DNA of 64,000 bases from Vibrio rotiferianus CAIM 577 = LMG 21460. GTDB lineage: Bacteria; Pseudomonadota; Gammaproteobacteria; Enterobacterales; Vibrionaceae. Shown here in pieces: positions 16,104 through 25,143 of this stretch. Under the pieces are notes generated by a model that saw nothing but the letters and a program-made list of their open reading frames with translations, was not told the DNA's origin and did no database searches. The position numbers and the translations under genes were made by a program. Within the stretch, counting starts at the first letter, position 1. Every line of letters begins with the position of its first letter. The stretch covers positions 232,813 through 296,812 of the forward strand of contig NZ_APHW01000014.1 of the NCBI RefSeq assembly GCF_002741985.1, in the 5' to 3' direction.

Positions 16104-19100
16104 CTATTCGTTCGAAGAACAGTTCAGGTTAAGTAGAACTAATTCTCGAAGTGCAACAGAGAACTTAGCGAACTCATGAACGGAACCAACTTTGAACTCG
16201 TTCAAGATGCTTTCCCAACGATGGAGTGACAGCTCATTCGTTGTCATCCAATCTTCTAGCGCTTGCATCACATCTAGATCTTCTGTTGAGCAACCACAAG
16301 TTAGAACTTGAGCTGTCAATTGACGTTGTTGCCAATCAAGATCTTCACGGAACGCCGCACGCGCCAGAGCTTGCCAGTTGTTGTCCACCGCTTGGCCATT
16401 GATTTGCTTCAAGAACCAGTGAAGTGATAAACGGTCACCCAAGTTAAAGTAAAGCTTCGATGCTTGCTCAACTGTTTTACCCGTTTCGCTTGCCACTGCG
16501 GAAATGTCCAATGCTGATTGTAGGCTAGAGAGACGTGCAACGTGGTGTGCAAGCTTGTCTTCTACTCCACGCTCAATCCATTTCAGAGCAAGTTCGTTGT
16601 GCTCTTCCACTTCTGACGCAACTAACATGGTATCTAGTGTTTCAGTAATTGTGTGAACATCGTCTTTATATAGTGCAACGAGCTCAGTTACCGTGCTCTT
16701 ACCGCTTCGGTTGCGTAGTAACCAGCGAGAAATACGGCGTAATGCACGACGTACGTAGAACATGATTTCATATTGAGCTTCTGCAGTTGCAATGTTATCT
16801 AATGCACGGGTTTGCTTAAGAATATCTTCCAGTTCGAAGATTTCACGGGTCGCACTGTAAGCATTTGCGATATCAACTACACTCGCCCCCGTTTCTTCTT
16901 GAAGACGAGTCACGAAATTACAACCCATTTCATTAACCATTTGGTTTGCCAACGCCGTCGCGATAATTTCAGCACGCAGCGGGTGGTTTACCATTTGATC
17001 TTTGTAGTTACGGCGTAACTCACTTGGGAAGTAAGCAACTAGCTGTTTTCCATGGAATTCGTCATTTGCAATGTCATCAGCAACCAACTGCTCTTTCAGA
17101 ACCATCTTGCCGTAAGCCACTAGCACTGAAAGCTCAGGACGCGTAAGACCAAGACCTTGTTTTTCGCGCTCAATGAGCGTTTCATCGTCTGGAATGTACT
17201 CAAGAGCACGATCCAAGTACCCTGCCTTCTCCATTGTATGGATAAAGCGGATTTGTTCTTTGACGATACCGACACCCTGTTGCTCAGTCACTGAAATCGA
17301 CTCAGACTGACGGTATGCATCATCCAAGACGATTTCGCCCACTTCGTCTTCCATCGATTCAAGAATCTGGTTGCGTTGTTTAACCGTCAGATCGCCATTT
17401 GATACAAGACCGTTCAAGAAGATCTTAATATTTACTTCGTTATCCGAACAATCTACACCACCAACGTTGTCAACAAAGTCCGTATTTACTCGACCACCAG
17501 TCGTTGCATATTCGATACGACCAAGCTGAGTCATACCTAAGTTACCGCCTTCACCAACGACTTTCGCTTTCAAATCACGTCCGTCGATACGGAGTACATC
17601 GTTTGCACGGTCGCCAACATCGGTATGTGTCTCGCTAGATGCTTTAACATACGTGCCGATACCACCATTCCAAAGTAGATCCACTTTCATTTGCAGGATC
17701 ATCTTAATCAGATCGTTTGGAGCTAGAGACGCTTTCTTCGTGCCCAGCATTTTTTGGATTTCTGGCGTCAGGTGGATCGATTTAGAGCGACGAGAGAAAA
17801 TACCACCGCCCTGCGAGATCAACTCTGCGTTGTAGTCTTCCCAACTTGATCGTGGCAGATTGAATAAGCGGTTACGCTCTTCCCAGCTGGTGGCTGAATC
17901 TGGATTTGGATCAATGAAGATGTGCATGTGGTTAAATGCAGCTTGTAGACGAATATGCTTAGACAGCAGCATTCCATTACCAAATACGTCACCCGCCATA
18001 TCACCAACACCAATTGCTGTGAAGTCAGTGGTTTGACAGTTGATACCCATTTCACGGAAGTGGCGCTTCACCGATTCCCAACCACCTTTCGCAGTGATAC
18101 CCATTGCTTTGTGGTCATAACCGTTAGAGCCGCCTGATGCAAACGCATCGCCTAGCCAGAAGTTGTACTCTGCAGATACAGAGTTTGCAAGATCAGAGAA
18201 CGTTGCCGTACCTTTATCGGCTGCAACAACCAAGTATGGGTCGTCTTCATCGTGACGTACTACGCTCTTCGGTGGAATAACTTCGCCTTCGATGATGTTA
18301 TCGGAAACATCAAGAAGCGCGCGAATAAAGCGTTTGTAACAACGCTGACCTTCAGCAAAGATTTCATCACGGTTAGTTAGAGTGTGCTGACGTTTACATA
18401 CGAAGCCACCTTTTGCTCCCACAGGAACAATAACCGTGTTCTTAACTTGCTGCGCTTTAACCAGACCAAGAATCTCAGTACGGAAGTCCTCTTGTCGGTC
18501 CGACCAACGCAAACCGCCACGTGCGACTTTACCGCCACGTAGGTGTACACCTTCGATATCCGGTGCGTACACAAAGATTTCAAATGCAGGTACAGGTTGA
18601 GGAATATCTGGAATTTCGCTTGGCTTCATCTTCAATGATAACCAAGGTTTTGGCTGCTTATCTTCGTCCAACTGGTAGTAGTTAGTACGCAGCGTTGCTG
18701 TGATCATTTCCATGTAGCGACGGATAATACGATCATCATCCAAGCTTTCTACACGATCCAATTCTTCTGTAATCTTCTTAATGAGATCGTTTTGACCTTT
18801 CTCGCTGCCCTTATGTTTTGGATCGAATCGCTTAGCAAACAGATTCACTAGACCCGTGGCTAAATCTGGGTAATGGCTAAGGGTATCTTCAATATATTGT
18901 TGACTAAATGGGAAGCCAACTTGGCGCATGTAGCGAGCGTATGCACGAAGAATAGAGATTTCACGACCAGACAGTGAAGCGCCTAGTACCAAGCGGTTGA
19001 AGCCATCACTTTCTAAGTTACCAGCCCAAATCGCTGCGAATGCTTGTTGGAAACGATCGCGAGCTTCACGAAGATCAACGGTCTTGTCGCTTTTATGCAG

Positions 19101-20945
19101 CATCGAGAAGTCTAAGATCCAAAACGTCTGGCCGTTGTTGGTTTCGATCTCATACGGTGATTCGCCGATCACACGTAAGCCTAGGTTTTCCAACATTGGC
19201 ATTACGTCAGATAGGTGAATCGGCTCGTCACGGTGGTATAGCTTTAAGCGCACCGCTTTCGATTCTGCCGCCTCTTCTTGCGGGCGGTAGAACAACATAC
19301 CGAGTTTGTTATCATCGCTTAACGCTTCAAGACGTTCGATGTCTGCAACTGCAGAACCTGGCATCATGTCTTCTTTGTATGAACGTGGGAATGCGCTCAT
19401 GTACTCTTTCGAAAGTGGAAGACCTTTACTCTCACCAAAGTTTGCAATGATGGATTCTTTTAGGCGGTCATCCCATGAAGTCGATACTTCCATTAAGTTC
19501 TGCTCAATCTTTTTCACGTCTACATCAATGTTGTTATTGTCTACACGAACAATGTAATGGGTTCTCGCTAGCGGGCTCTCAGAGAAGAACGTTGTAAATT
19601 CAACCTCTTGCTCACAGCCGAAGTACTGCTTAAGAATGCGTTGCGTTTGGCGACGTAGCTCCGTGTTATAACGGTCTTTTGTCACGTAAACCATGCAGCT
19701 GAAGAAGCGACCAAACGGGTCTTTACGAACAAACAGACGCAATAAGTCACGATCTTGCATCTGTACTACACCCATTCCCACTTCTAGTAGCTCTTCTTCA
19801 CGAGCTTGAAGGAGTTCATCACGTGGGTAGTTTTCTAGAATATTGTGCAGTGCTTTGTAAGAGTACGATCCGTTACGGTAGCCGCTTGCTTCTAGGATAC
19901 GACCCACTTTCTCGCGGATTAGAGGAATGCTTTGTACCGCTTGGTTATAAACAGCAGAAGTGTAAAGACCTGTGAAACGGTGTTCACCAATGACTTTGCC
20001 GTTTTCATCAAACTTTTTAACACCAATGTAGTCGGTGTACGCTGGGCGATGAATGCGAGACGCTTGGTTGCCCTTAGTAATGATCAGTGCGTAAGGTTTT
20101 TTCGCTTCAAGACGAGCTGAATCAGATAACTCTGAAAGCTTAATGCTGCGTATGCGATTGTCATCGGCAAATAGACCGAGGCCTTTTTCTTTTACTGGTT
20201 GGAGTTCAGTGTCGCCATCGACGTTAACAAGATCATATTCCTTGTAGCCCATGAAGGTAAAGTTATGATCCCCTAACCAACGGAGGTATTCGATCGTTTC
20301 ATCCAAACGATCGGTTTTCATTGAGACTCGATCTTTATTCTTTACGAGATCATCAGTAACGATCTTGAGTTTATCAACCATTTGCTTCCAGTCATCAACG
20401 ACTAAACGTGTGTCAGACAAAATAGTAAGTAGCTCATTTTTCAGCGCTTGCATTTCATCTTTACTGGTTAAGCGGTCAACTTCAATGTGGAACAGAGATT
20501 GAAGAACACCACCCTCACCATTAACGTCCGTCACTTGACCTTTCTTATCGCGCTCTAGTTGCGTTGGATTGTTAAGCATCAAGTGAGAAACAAGGTCGAG
20601 TCGCGTTAGTGCCATCTTGATGGAATCCACCAAAAAAGGGCTATCTGGGACAACAATTTCAACAATAGTGTGGGTTGATTGCCAACCTTGGCGACTGACA
20701 GTTGGGTTAAATACCCTTACAGAGATGTCTTCTGGTTTCTTTTCATTGACATGATGCCACAGGCTAACAACGGCACCATATAGGTCGGATTCGTTTCGCT
20801 GAATTAAGTCATCATCAGCAATGTTACTAAATAAGTGTTGAGCAAGTTTAGTTACAAGCGGTTGGTGAGAAAGCTCGAGTTTGTCTTGAATTAGTTGGTA
20901 TACCTTTTCAAGCAGAACCGGCACTACATTTTCACGCGCGGTCAT
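16104..20945 (-). CDS. Large NAD-dependent glutamate dehydrogenase, 1613 aa
   Basis: This is the roughly 180 kDa type of NAD-specific glutamate dehydrogenase, which deaminates glutamate to 2-oxoglutarate in amino-acid breakdown. The N-terminal 700 residues form the regulatory ACT-like part. The catalytic core follows at about residues 780-1230, with GGLRWSDR, the GAKGGFV lysine motif, the GDMAGDVFGNGML dinucleotide segment and EGGNLGMTQLGR. A helical C-terminal domain completes it. I start at 20945 (MTARENVVPVLLEKVYQL) because GGAG lies ahead and the length then equals that of Vibrio relatives. It is transcribed alone, with its own terminator. Soluble and cytoplasmic. Confidence 0.93.
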   Translation of the reverse strand: MTARENVVPVLLEKVYQLIQDKLELSHQPLVTKLAQHLFSNIADDDLIQRNESDLYGAVVSLWHHVNEKKPEDISVRVFNPTVSRQGWQSTHTIVEIVVPDSPFLVDSIKMALTRLDLVSHLMLNNPTQLERDKKGQVTDVNGEGGVLQSLFHIEVDRLTSKDEMQALKNELLTILSDTRLVVDDWKQMVDKLKIVTDDLVKNKDRVSMKTDRLDETIEYLRWLGDHNFTFMGYKEYDLVNVDGDTELQPVKEKGLGLFADDNRIRSIKLSELSDSARLEAKKPYALIITKGNQASRIHRPAYTDYIGVKKFDENGKVIGEHRFTGLYTSAVYNQAVQSIPLIREKVGRILEASGYRNGSYSYKALHNILENYPRDELLQAREEELLEVGMGVVQMQDRDLLRLFVRKDPFGRFFSCMVYVTKDRYNTELRRQTQRILKQYFGCEQEVEFTTFFSESPLARTHYIVRVDNNNIDVDVKKIEQNLMEVSTSWDDRLKESIIANFGESKGLPLSKEYMSAFPRSYKEDMMPGSAVADIERLEALSDDNKLGMLFYRPQEEAAESKAVRLKLYHRDEPIHLSDVMPMLENLGLRVIGESPYEIETNNGQTFWILDFSMLHKSDKTVDLREARDRFQQAFAAIWAGNLESDGFNRLVLGASLSGREISILRAYARYMRQVGFPFSQQYIEDTLSHYPDLATGLVNLFAKRFDPKHKGSEKGQNDLIKKITEELDRVESLDDDRIIRRYMEMITATLRTNYYQLDEDKQPKPWLSLKMKPSEIPDIPQPVPAFEIFVYAPDIEGVHLRGGKVARGGLRWSDRQEDFRTEILGLVKAQQVKNTVIVPVGAKGGFVCKRQHTLTNRDEIFAEGQRCYKRFIRALLDVSDNIIEGEVIPPKSVVRHDEDDPYLVVAADKGTATFSDLANSVSAEYNFWLGDAFASGGSNGYDHKAMGITAKGGWESVKRHFREMGINCQTTDFTAIGVGDMAGDVFGNGMLLSKHIRLQAAFNHMHIFIDPNPDSATSWEERNRLFNLPRSSWEDYNAELISQGGGIFSRRSKSIHLTPEIQKMLGTKKASLAPNDLIKMILQMKVDLLWNGGIGTYVKASSETHTDVGDRANDVLRIDGRDLKAKVVGEGGNLGMTQLGRIEYATTGGRVNTDFVDNVGGVDCSDNEVNIKIFLNGLVSNGDLTVKQRNQILESMEDEVGEIVLDDAYRQSESISVTEQQGVGIVKEQIRFIHTMEKAGYLDRALEYIPDDETLIEREKQGLGLTRPELSVLVAYGKMVLKEQLVADDIANDEFHGKQLVAYFPSELRRNYKDQMVNHPLRAEIIATALANQMVNEMGCNFVTRLQEETGASVVDIANAYSATREIFELEDILKQTRALDNIATAEAQYEIMFYVRRALRRISRWLLRNRSGKSTVTELVALYKDDVHTITETLDTMLVASEVEEHNELALKWIERGVEDKLAHHVARLSSLQSALDISAVASETGKTVEQASKLYFNLGDRLSLHWFLKQINGQAVDNNWQALARAAFREDLDWQQRQLTAQVLTCGCSTEDLDVMQALEDWMTTNELSLHRWESILNEFKVGSVHEFAKFSVALRELVLLNLNCSSNE

Positions 20946-21144
20946 ATTCACACTCCACATTAGAATTGTTGTTTTGTAGGGGGACTTAACTTCGGGTTTT
21001 AGCCTCGAAACTAAGCATAGGTAATGCATGCACTTATTGTAAAAGCATAATTACAAATGTTTAACAAAAATTCGCAGTGGTAGGAGGTGAAATGTTTGAT
21101 TCTGTGACTAAGATTCCTGTTTAACTCACTAGGAATATCAGGCA

Positions 21145-21363
21145 TCACAGAGTTTCTAACTTTAGAAACTTATTATTTTGGTCAGTTGTGAGTCTAAAAC
21201 GACCTCGAATGCCTAATTGGCTAAGAAATGGTCGAAATTTTGATGCATCTAGTTGCAGCCTCAAACCGTTGTCGGTAATGACTTGAACCGAACTCGCCAC
21301 GCCAGAATAGTGTGAAAGAAATGTTTGATAAGAGATGTTGAGAGAGAAGTAATACTGGTTCAT
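21145..21363 (-). CDS. DUF2835 family protein, 72 aa
   Basis: A short cytoplasmic protein (MNQYYFSLNISYQTFLSHYSG...) with the conserved core DNGLRLQLDASKFRPFLSQLGI and GRFRLTTDQNNKF. This is the DUF2835 family, common next to pepN in Vibrio and of unknown function. The fold looks all beta with one helix. It lies between pepN and glutamate dehydrogenase on the same strand. A hairpin separates it from pepN. Confidence 0.8.
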   Translation of the reverse strand: MNQYYFSLNISYQTFLSHYSGVASSVQVITDNGLRLQLDASKFRPFLSQLGIRGRFRLTTDQNNKFLKLETL

Positions 21364-21390
21364 GGGAATGGATTATTGTCAGAACAAATA

Positions 21391-21414
21391 GCTAGGGTGA
21401 TCGTGACGACCACC
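21391..21414 (-). terminator. Likely terminator after pepN
   Basis: AGGGTG pairs with CACCCT, with further pairing inside (TCG/CGA). The T-rich tail on the minus strand is weak, so some read-through into DUF2835 is possible. Confidence 0.5.
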
Positions 21415-21429
21415 CTATTCTTTTGTCGA

Positions 21430-24036
21430 TTATTCGTCTAGTGCTTTAGTCACTTTTTCGAACAAGTCTTTCGCCAGATTGTCCATCGCTTTAAGCTTTT
21501 CAAGCTCTGCACGGATCAATGCTTGACGACCCTTATCGTATTTACGGAACTTCAGCAGAGGATCGATCATACGAGATGCCACTTGTGGGTTGCTATCGTT
21601 CAACTGACGAAGGATCTCGCCCGCAAACTTGTAGCCAGAACCAGACTTATCATGGAAGCGAACTGGGTTTGCGTTCAAGAAAGAGCCAATCAAACTACGC
21701 GTACGGTTCGGGTTTTTCAAGCTAAACGCTTCGTGGCTCATAGTTTCTTTCACTTTATCAAGTGCGTTTTCTACTGGGTTGCTGCCCTGAAGAACAAACC
21801 ACTTGTCCATAACCAGACCATCGTGCTTCCACTTGTCGCTGTAATCCGACATGAGTGTTTCGCGGCATTCAAGTTGAGCACTGTTCGCAGCACTCATTGC
21901 TGCGATAGTGTCTGTCATGTTGTTGGATGACTCGTACTGTGCTTTCGCTAGCTCGTTACCCTTTTCAGTGTAAGCTAAGAACTGCAGACATTGGTTACGC
22001 AAAGCTCGTTTACCAATAGCGTCGTGATCAATGCTGTACTCTGCTTGGTTCAATGCGTGGTAAGTCGCACTCAGTTCATCTTCTAATTCTTTAGAAAGTG
22101 ACACTGTAATGCCATTCAGTACCGTATCTACCGCATCAATATCGATCTGCTTGTACCAACCTGTGATTTCGTTGATTGAAGGCAAAGACAGAACTTGTGC
22201 GATAAACGCTGGCTCAAGATTCGAATCAAGTAACACGCCTCGGAATGCATCGATTAAGTCTTCAGATAATTTAACCTCACCACCCGCTTGAACATTGGCT
22301 ACGTTTTGACGAATGTATTTCGCTAGTAGCATTTGGCTAGCATCCCAACGAGCAAAATCGTTTGTCGCATGCTTCATCAAGAAAATCAGTTCATCATCAC
22401 TGTAGTCGTATTCCAATTTAACTGGTGCAGAAAACTCACGAAGTAATGATGGCACTGGCTGTTCTGCTACGTTTTCGAATACGAAAGTCTGCTTGTCTTG
22501 TTTCACATCCAGAACGTTGTGTACTGATTCGCCATTGATAACCAGTGGAATCACATCACCATTTTGTGCGTAAAGTTCGATATCAAACGGAATATGTAGT
22601 GCTTGTTTTTCTGCTTGTTCGTGTGTTGCTTCAGTGAACTGTTCAACCGTTAGGGCGTAAGTTTTTGCTTCTGCATTGTATTCACTGTTTACACGAAGTG
22701 TTGGTGTACCCGATTGGCTGTACCATAGGCGGAATTGCTTGAGGTCAACGCCGGTTGCATCTTCCATTGCAGAAACGAAATCTTCACACGTTGCAGCCGT
22801 ACCGTCATGACGCTCAAAGTAAAGCTTCATGCCTTTTTGGAAACCTTCTTCGCCAAGTAGCGTGTGGTACATACGGATAACTTCGCTGCCCTTTTCGTAC
22901 ACGGTTAGCGTGTAGAAGTTATTCATTTCAATAACTTTATCAGGACGAATTGGGTGTGACATTGGGCTTGAGTCTTCCGCAAACTGAGGCCCACGGATAA
23001 TACGAACATTGTCGATACGGTTAACTGCACGTGAGCCAAGATCTGATGAGAACTCTTGATCACGGAACACCGTTAGACCTTCTTTCAAGCTCAGTTGGAA
23101 CCAGTCGCGACAAGTCACTCGGTTACCTGTCCAGTTATGGAAGTATTCATGACCGATGACCGCTTCAATACCTAGGTATTCGCGGTCAGTAGCCGTTTTC
23201 TCATTCGCCAGAACAAACTTCGAGTTGAAGATGTTCAAACCTTTGTTTTCCATCGCGCCCATGTTAAAGAAATCAACCGCAACGATCATGTAGATATCAA
23301 GATCATACTCAAGACCAAAACGATCTTCGTCCCACTTCATTGAGTTGATAAGCGAAGTCATTGCATGACCTGCACGGTCAAGGTTGCCTTTATCTACAAA
23401 GATTTCTAGGTCAACTTCACGGCCAGATGTTGTCGTGTATTTGTCACGTAGAACATCAAAGTCACCAGCAACTAACGCAAACAAATAAGCAGGCTTTGGA
23501 TGTGGGTCTTGCCACTGAACCCAATGACGACCATTTTCTGCTTCTCCTTCTGCAATACGGTTACCATTGCTCAGTAGGAATGGATACACGCCTTTGTCTG
23601 CAATCACTTTCGTTGTGTATTTTGCAAGAACGTCTGGACGATCTAGATAGTAAGTAATGCGACGGAAACCTTCTGCTTCACATTGCGTGCAGAATGCACC
23701 ACCTGATTTGTATAGGCCTTCAAGCGCTGTGTTGGCTTCTGGGTCAACCTTAGTAACAATTTCTAATTCAAATTCTTTTGGCAGATCAGTAAGAACTAAT
23801 GAAGCTTCTTTGACTTCATGATGAGACCAATCTTCACCATTCACTTTTACGGAGCGTAGCTCTAGCCCTTCACCGTCCAGTTCTAACGTGGTTGATTCAC
23901 ACTTTTGAACTACTTTTGATACTGCTGTGACGATTGTGTCGTTGTCATAAAGATCAAACGTCAAATCGATATCAGTAATGGTATGAGATGGCGCCTTATA
24001 ATCTTTGCGATATTTCGCTTGGGGAGCTTGAGACAT
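21430..24036 (-). CDS. pepN: PepN, aminopeptidase N (M1 family), 868 aa
   Basis: PepN is the main broad-specificity aminopeptidase of the cytoplasm, a zinc enzyme that finishes protein breakdown. The substrate-recognition motif GAMENKGLN lies at about residue 255. The zinc motif HEYFHNWTGNRVTCRDWFQL follows near residue 290, with the second glutamate in LKEGLTVFRDQEF. The Ig-like and helical C-terminal domains are intact and the length equals that of E. coli PepN. The start at 24036 (MSQAPQAKYRKDYK) is preceded by AAGGA about 10 bases upstream; a Met two codons earlier is less well spaced. Confidence 0.96.
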   Translation of the reverse strand: MSQAPQAKYRKDYKAPSHTITDIDLTFDLYDNDTIVTAVSKVVQKCESTTLELDGEGLELRSVKVNGEDWSHHEVKEASLVLTDLPKEFELEIVTKVDPEANTALEGLYKSGGAFCTQCEAEGFRRITYYLDRPDVLAKYTTKVIADKGVYPFLLSNGNRIAEGEAENGRHWVQWQDPHPKPAYLFALVAGDFDVLRDKYTTTSGREVDLEIFVDKGNLDRAGHAMTSLINSMKWDEDRFGLEYDLDIYMIVAVDFFNMGAMENKGLNIFNSKFVLANEKTATDREYLGIEAVIGHEYFHNWTGNRVTCRDWFQLSLKEGLTVFRDQEFSSDLGSRAVNRIDNVRIIRGPQFAEDSSPMSHPIRPDKVIEMNNFYTLTVYEKGSEVIRMYHTLLGEEGFQKGMKLYFERHDGTAATCEDFVSAMEDATGVDLKQFRLWYSQSGTPTLRVNSEYNAEAKTYALTVEQFTEATHEQAEKQALHIPFDIELYAQNGDVIPLVINGESVHNVLDVKQDKQTFVFENVAEQPVPSLLREFSAPVKLEYDYSDDELIFLMKHATNDFARWDASQMLLAKYIRQNVANVQAGGEVKLSEDLIDAFRGVLLDSNLEPAFIAQVLSLPSINEITGWYKQIDIDAVDTVLNGITVSLSKELEDELSATYHALNQAEYSIDHDAIGKRALRNQCLQFLAYTEKGNELAKAQYESSNNMTDTIAAMSAANSAQLECRETLMSDYSDKWKHDGLVMDKWFVLQGSNPVENALDKVKETMSHEAFSLKNPNRTRSLIGSFLNANPVRFHDKSGSGYKFAGEILRQLNDSNPQVASRMIDPLLKFRKYDKGRQALIRAELEKLKAMDNLAKDLFEKVTKALDE

Positions 24037-24159
24037 GTCCATAAATCCTTGTATATAGAACCACAAAAATACCAGGACTAGAGGCTCAAACACCTCACAC
24101 TGGTATCACGATATAAGCTATTTGTAGGGGTTATGGTATCAGAATACAAGTCTTTCTAT

Positions 24160-24191
24160 AAAAAAACGGAGCTTTTAGTGGCTTAGCTCCG
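24160..24191 (-). terminator. Terminator after the 24269-24934 gene
   Basis: CGGAGCT / AGCTCCG arms with an 11-base loop are followed on the minus strand by seven T. Confidence 0.7.
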
Positions 24192-24268
24192 CTTTCCGTT
24201 TAACATTTAATCAACATCAGAATATTTCACTATTAATAAACAAACGTGAAATCATCTGAATGAATCAT

Positions 24269-24934
24269 TTAAGGTGTCACTCGATTAAGTACTGCGTACA
24301 TATCTCCATTAGAGTCCTCAATCGTCAGCATATTTTGATTCAATTTGTAACGTGTACCGTGCTCACCATTCTCGTAAAGAAGAACTAAATGTTCTCCCTC
24401 GGTGTAAAACACGCCCTGCTTAACCGACTCCTCTCCTGCTTCATTTGAAACTCGGAACATAAACACAAAATCTGGCTGCAATATCAAATCCATCTGGCTG
24501 ATGTTATTGGCAAGCATACCGTCCCCACCAACTTGTGAGCTGGACCAAATACCAGCAAGTGCATTCGACAACCCTTTGGTAAAGGTTACACCGTTCAGGT
24601 CTAGCGTGTTGTGATTATTTCGATATGCATAAATTTGCGGTTGGTCTGTGTTCAAGCCCAGGACAATGGTATCTTCGTTAGCGTTGTACATCCCTTCCCA
24701 ATGGTCAATCGAGTAGTCCTTTTTCTGAATATCGATCGAAAAAGTGTAGTCCGAGCCTAGAGTCAGTTTAATGGCTCTGAAGTTTTCAGCAGAATCATCA
24801 GGATTAGGATTCATTAAATACCAGTCACCGATGAGAAAAGGTGTATCAAAATGACTAAGTTCGTCTTCTTTGTTTATTTCCGCACTAAAAACACTGAAGC
24901 AACAAAAGCTAAGTAAAACAACAAACCATTTCAT
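24269..24934 (-). CDS. Exported hypothetical protein, 221 aa
   Basis: The start at 24934 has AAGGAT ahead and gives a clean signal peptide (MKWFVVLLSFCCFSVFSAE); an earlier Met at 24970 would bury it. The mature part has two similar halves, each with a strand pattern around W-G-Y/D-D (GDWYLMNPNPDD, AGIWSSSQVGGDG), suggesting a lipocalin-like or repeated beta domain. It lacks cysteines in the mature region. I do not recognise the family. It stands alone between prc and pepN, with terminators on both sides. Periplasmic or outer-membrane associated is the best guess from the signal peptide. Confidence 0.6.
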   Translation of the reverse strand: MKWFVVLLSFCCFSVFSAEINKEDELSHFDTPFLIGDWYLMNPNPDDSAENFRAIKLTLGSDYTFSIDIQKKDYSIDHWEGMYNANEDTIVLGLNTDQPQIYAYRNNHNTLDLNGVTFTKGLSNALAGIWSSSQVGGDGMLANNISQMDLILQPDFVFMFRVSNEAGEESVKQGVFYTEGEHLVLLYENGEHGTRYKLNQNMLTIEDSNGDMYAVLNRVTP

Positions 24935-25075
24935 AACGGTATCCTTATCGTTTTCTTTTAGCTTAGGCACTAGAACTCATTTTTGCGATATATTTGATCT
25001 AGATCACGTAAATTATTGGTGAGAATTAAGAGTATGAATCATCGTATTTAGCGTAAACATTACGGTAAAAGCACA

Positions 25076-25113
25076 CAAAAAAAGAGCGAATCGAAATGAC
25101 TCGCTCTTTTTGT
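25076..25113 (-). terminator. Terminator of the proQ-prc transcript
   Basis: AAAGAGCGA / TCGCTCTTT arms with an 11-base loop and T runs on both strands lie 30 bases past the prc stop. Confidence 0.8.
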
Positions 25114-25143
25114 ATTGAATTGCTAGTCGTTATGACTGAATAC